DNA of 64,000 bases from Streptomyces minutiscleroticus. Its GTDB lineage: Bacteria; Actinomycetota; Actinomycetes; Streptomycetales; Streptomycetaceae. How positions within the stretch are numbered: position 1 is the first letter of the stretch; the number at the start of each line of letters is the position of its first letter. Of the stretch, positions 62,291 through 64,000 are shown in pieces. The notes below the pieces were generated by a model, which was not told where the DNA came from, searched no databases, and saw only the letters and a program-made list of their open reading frames with translations. The DNA lies in NCBI RefSeq assembly GCF_014650875.1, contig NZ_BMVU01000004.1, positions 124,001-188,000 of the forward strand, in the 5' to 3' direction. Made by a program: the position numbers and the translations under genes.

Positions 62291-63316
62291 ATGAGGAGTT
62301 TCCTGAGGCCGGCCGCCGGGCTCGTCTGTCTGGCGGCGCTGGCGTGCGCGGGCTGCTCCGCCGGCCCGGACGGCTCCTCGGACGCCGCGCCCGCGCGGTC
62401 CCCGGCCCCCTCCGCGACCACCGCGCAGGGGGCGGCGCCGAGCACCTCGTACGCCCCGTACGTGAGCGCCACCACCGCCTCCGCCAACGACGACGCGGGC
62501 TCGCCGGCGGCCTACAACCTGGCGTTCGTGATCGCGGACGGCGGTGACTGCACGCCGAAGTGGAACGGGACGTACGCCGTCGACGACCCGGACGTGAAGG
62601 AGCGCGTCGAGGCCCTGAAGGAGTCCGGCGCCTCGGTGCGCGTCTCCTTCGGCGGCGCGTCCGGCGACGAACTCGCCGCGGCCTGCGACAGCGCGGACGG
62701 CCTCGCGGACGCCTACGCCGCGGCGCTCGACGCCGCCGGGACCGACCTGGCGGACTTCGACATCGAGGGCGACGAGCTGGCCGACTCCGGCTCGGTCGCG
62801 CTGCGCTCGGAGGCGATCGCCGCGCTGCAGGAGGAGCGTTCGGACCTGTCGGTCTCCTTCACCCTGCCGGTCATGCCGTCCGGCCTGGACGACGACGGCC
62901 TGGCGCTGCTGGAGTCCGCCAACGACCACGGCGTGCAGGTCTCCACCGTCAACGTCATGACGATGAACTACGGCAGTTCGTACGACGGTGACATGGGCGA
63001 CTACGCGGTCACCTCGGCGAAGGCCGCGCACGACCAGCTCCGGGACGTCTTCGGGCTCTCCTCTGCGGGTGCCTGGAAGGGGCTCGCGCTGACCTCGATG
63101 ATCGGCGTGAACGACGTCGACGGCGAGACGTTCACGCTTCAGGACGCCGCGCAGGTCCGGGCGTTCGCCGAGGAGAAGGGGATCGCCTGGGTCTCCCTGT
63201 GGTCCGCGTTCCGCGACCAGCGGTGCGACGACGACGCGTCCTCCGACGACGCGGCGACGGACTGCAGCGGGGTGGAGCAGGAGGCGGGGGCGTTCGCGGA
63301 GGCGTTCTCGGGCTGA
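62291..63316 (+). CDS. Secreted GH18-like (chitinase-fold) lipoprotein
   Basis: 341 residues. Signal sequence with a lipobox-like ALACAGC (C22), then a Ser/Ala/Pro linker. The catalytic motif DxxDxDxE of GH18 glycosidases is present: D152-LA-D155-F-D157-I-E159, with the upstream VSFGGASGDE strand motif. The TIM-barrel also has VMTMNYGSSYDG. It could cut chitin or beta-linked GlcNAc polymers, including the product of the divergent polysaccharide operon. ATG start; ribosome site weak. Confidence 0.8.
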   Translation: MRSFLRPAAGLVCLAALACAGCSAGPDGSSDAAPARSPAPSATTAQGAAPSTSYAPYVSATTASANDDAGSPAAYNLAFVIADGGDCTPKWNGTYAVDDPDVKERVEALKESGASVRVSFGGASGDELAAACDSADGLADAYAAALDAAGTDLADFDIEGDELADSGSVALRSEAIAALQEERSDLSVSFTLPVMPSGLDDDGLALLESANDHGVQVSTVNVMTMNYGSSYDGDMGDYAVTSAKAAHDQLRDVFGLSSAGAWKGLALTSMIGVNDVDGETFTLQDAAQVRAFAEEKGIAWVSLWSAFRDQRCDDDASSDDAATDCSGVEQEAGAFAEAFSG

Positions 63317-63436
63317 TCCACCGCGTCGGCGAAGGCCCCCGATCGAGCCCTCGCGTCGGGGGAGGTGCCCACGGGCCGGGCCGCCGCGTGCGCGGTCCGG
63401 CCGGAGTCGTTCCCGGTTCGCGCCGGGGCCCGCCCG

Positions 63437-64000
63437 TCACCGCCGCCGGTGCACCAGCCGTCCCGCCACCACCGTGGCGACGCAGGTCGCGGCCCCGCCC
63501 GCGGCGAGCGCGGGCAGGCCGTCCACGTCGAAGACGGCGAACGTCGCGTCCGCGCCCGGCCCTCCGAGCGGCAGCGGCATCACCGCGAGGGGGTCGGCGC
63601 ACCCGGCGAGCGGGTCGAGCGAGGGCGCGCCCTCCGGCTCCGCCGTGCGCGGCAGCACCCGCAGCCCGGACCGCCGCACGGCGTCCGCCACGGCCGGAGC
63701 GCGCAGCGGCCCGGCGACGGCGACCGTGCCGTGCGCGAGCATCCGCTGCGCCCCGCGCCGCGCGCTCGCGCCCCAGCGGGTGTCCGTCATGGGCAGCGCC
63801 GCGAGGGCCGCGCCGGTGAGCGGCTCACCGCCCAGCTCGCCGGCCTCGCGCGGGTCGGGGTGGTAGGCCCGCTCCAGCAGTTCGGGCCCGTACGGGTTGA
63901 GCAGCCCGGGGGCGAGCAGCCCCGGCCAGCGGCGCACCCGGGCCCGCGGGTGCGCGGCCGCCAGCTCCTCGAAGGGGCCGACGGCCGCGATCTCCCGGCC
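63437..64000 (-). CDS. Imidazolonepropionase-like / amidohydrolase-type protein (5' end outside window)
   Basis: 188 codons visible, ending ...TVVAGRLVHRRR. The reading frame is open to the right edge (GREIAAVGPFEELAAAHPRARV), so the start lies outside. The pattern GLLAPGLLNPYGPELLERAYHP and MLAHGTVAVAGPLRAPAV resembles amidohydrolase composite-domain proteins annotated as imidazolonepropionase-like in Streptomyces, which often sit near futalosine-pathway menaquinone genes. No metal-binding HxH is visible, so the catalytic status is unclear. Confidence 0.65.
   Translation of the reverse strand, partial: GREIAAVGPFEELAAAHPRARVRRWPGLLAPGLLNPYGPELLERAYHPDPREAGELGGEPLTGAALAALPMTDTRWGASARRGAQRMLAHGTVAVAGPLRAPAVADAVRRSGLRVLPRTAEPEGAPSLDPLAGCADPLAVMPLPLGGPGADATFAVFDVDGLPALAAGGAATCVATVVAGRLVHRRR

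Overview
High-GC actinobacterial chromosome, almost certainly Streptomyces. The GC content is very high, GTG starts and ATGA/GTGA stop-start overlaps are common, and genes resemble known Streptomyces families: a Streptomyces griseus-type zinc aminopeptidase, paired PF13796-type sensor kinases and polyprenyl/menaquinone enzymes. By eye I saw no in-frame TTA codon in the genes called, and no tRNA, rRNA, insertion sequence, prophage or CRISPR array. The window looks like core chromosome rather than an island.

Layout. (1) 1-8259, minus strand: a second, incomplete complex I operon (nuoA2 B2 C2 H2 I2 J2 K2 L2 and the start of M2) with no nuoD, E, F or G. (2) 8812-12749, plus strand: two paralogous sensor kinases and a NarL-type response regulator. 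(3) 13059-16059: korAB, a 2-oxoacid:ferredoxin oxidoreductase. (4) 16147-20630: an HxlR regulator with a divergent NmrA/QorB-type oxidoreductase, a RarD-type permease, a glyoxalase-like protein and a secreted aminopeptidase. (5) 20697-25837, minus: an ABC exporter, a LolA-like anchored protein and a secreted CHRD protein. (6) 26193-36499: a long-chain polyprenyl diphosphate synthase, a Cof-type phosphatase, a flavoprotein monooxygenase, an ATP-grasp ligase, fumarylacetoacetase, RecQ and a Uma2-family gene broken by one stop codon. (7) 36632-52800, minus: the complete 14-gene nuoA-N operon. (8) 53557-57813: an NlpC/P60 wall hydrolase, a geranylgeranyl-reductase-family enzyme (MenJ-like), a GNAT acetyltransferase, a small PASTA protein and MenG. 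(9) 57879-61982, minus: an apparent surface-polysaccharide operon (small membrane protein, fused deacetylase/glycosyltransferase, acyltransferase). (10) 62291-64000: a GH18-like lipoprotein and the 3' part of an imidazolonepropionase-like gene.

How it fits together. Much of the window is respiratory. It holds two complex I loci, a ferredoxin-reducing oxidoreductase, a polyprenyl synthase and MenG for menaquinone, and a probable menaquinone side-chain reductase. The nuoA promoter region has a palindrome matching the Rex (NADH/NAD+ sensor) operator. The second complex I locus lacks the NADH-input module and the NuoD subunit, so its electron donor is open; korAB is close by.

Non-coding structure is rich. 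It includes several long perfect hairpins at gene ends, a 25-bp minisatellite between fahA and recQ, and a 50-bp palindromic element that supplies the stop codon of two unrelated genes. A shared palindrome lies upstream of both sensor kinases.
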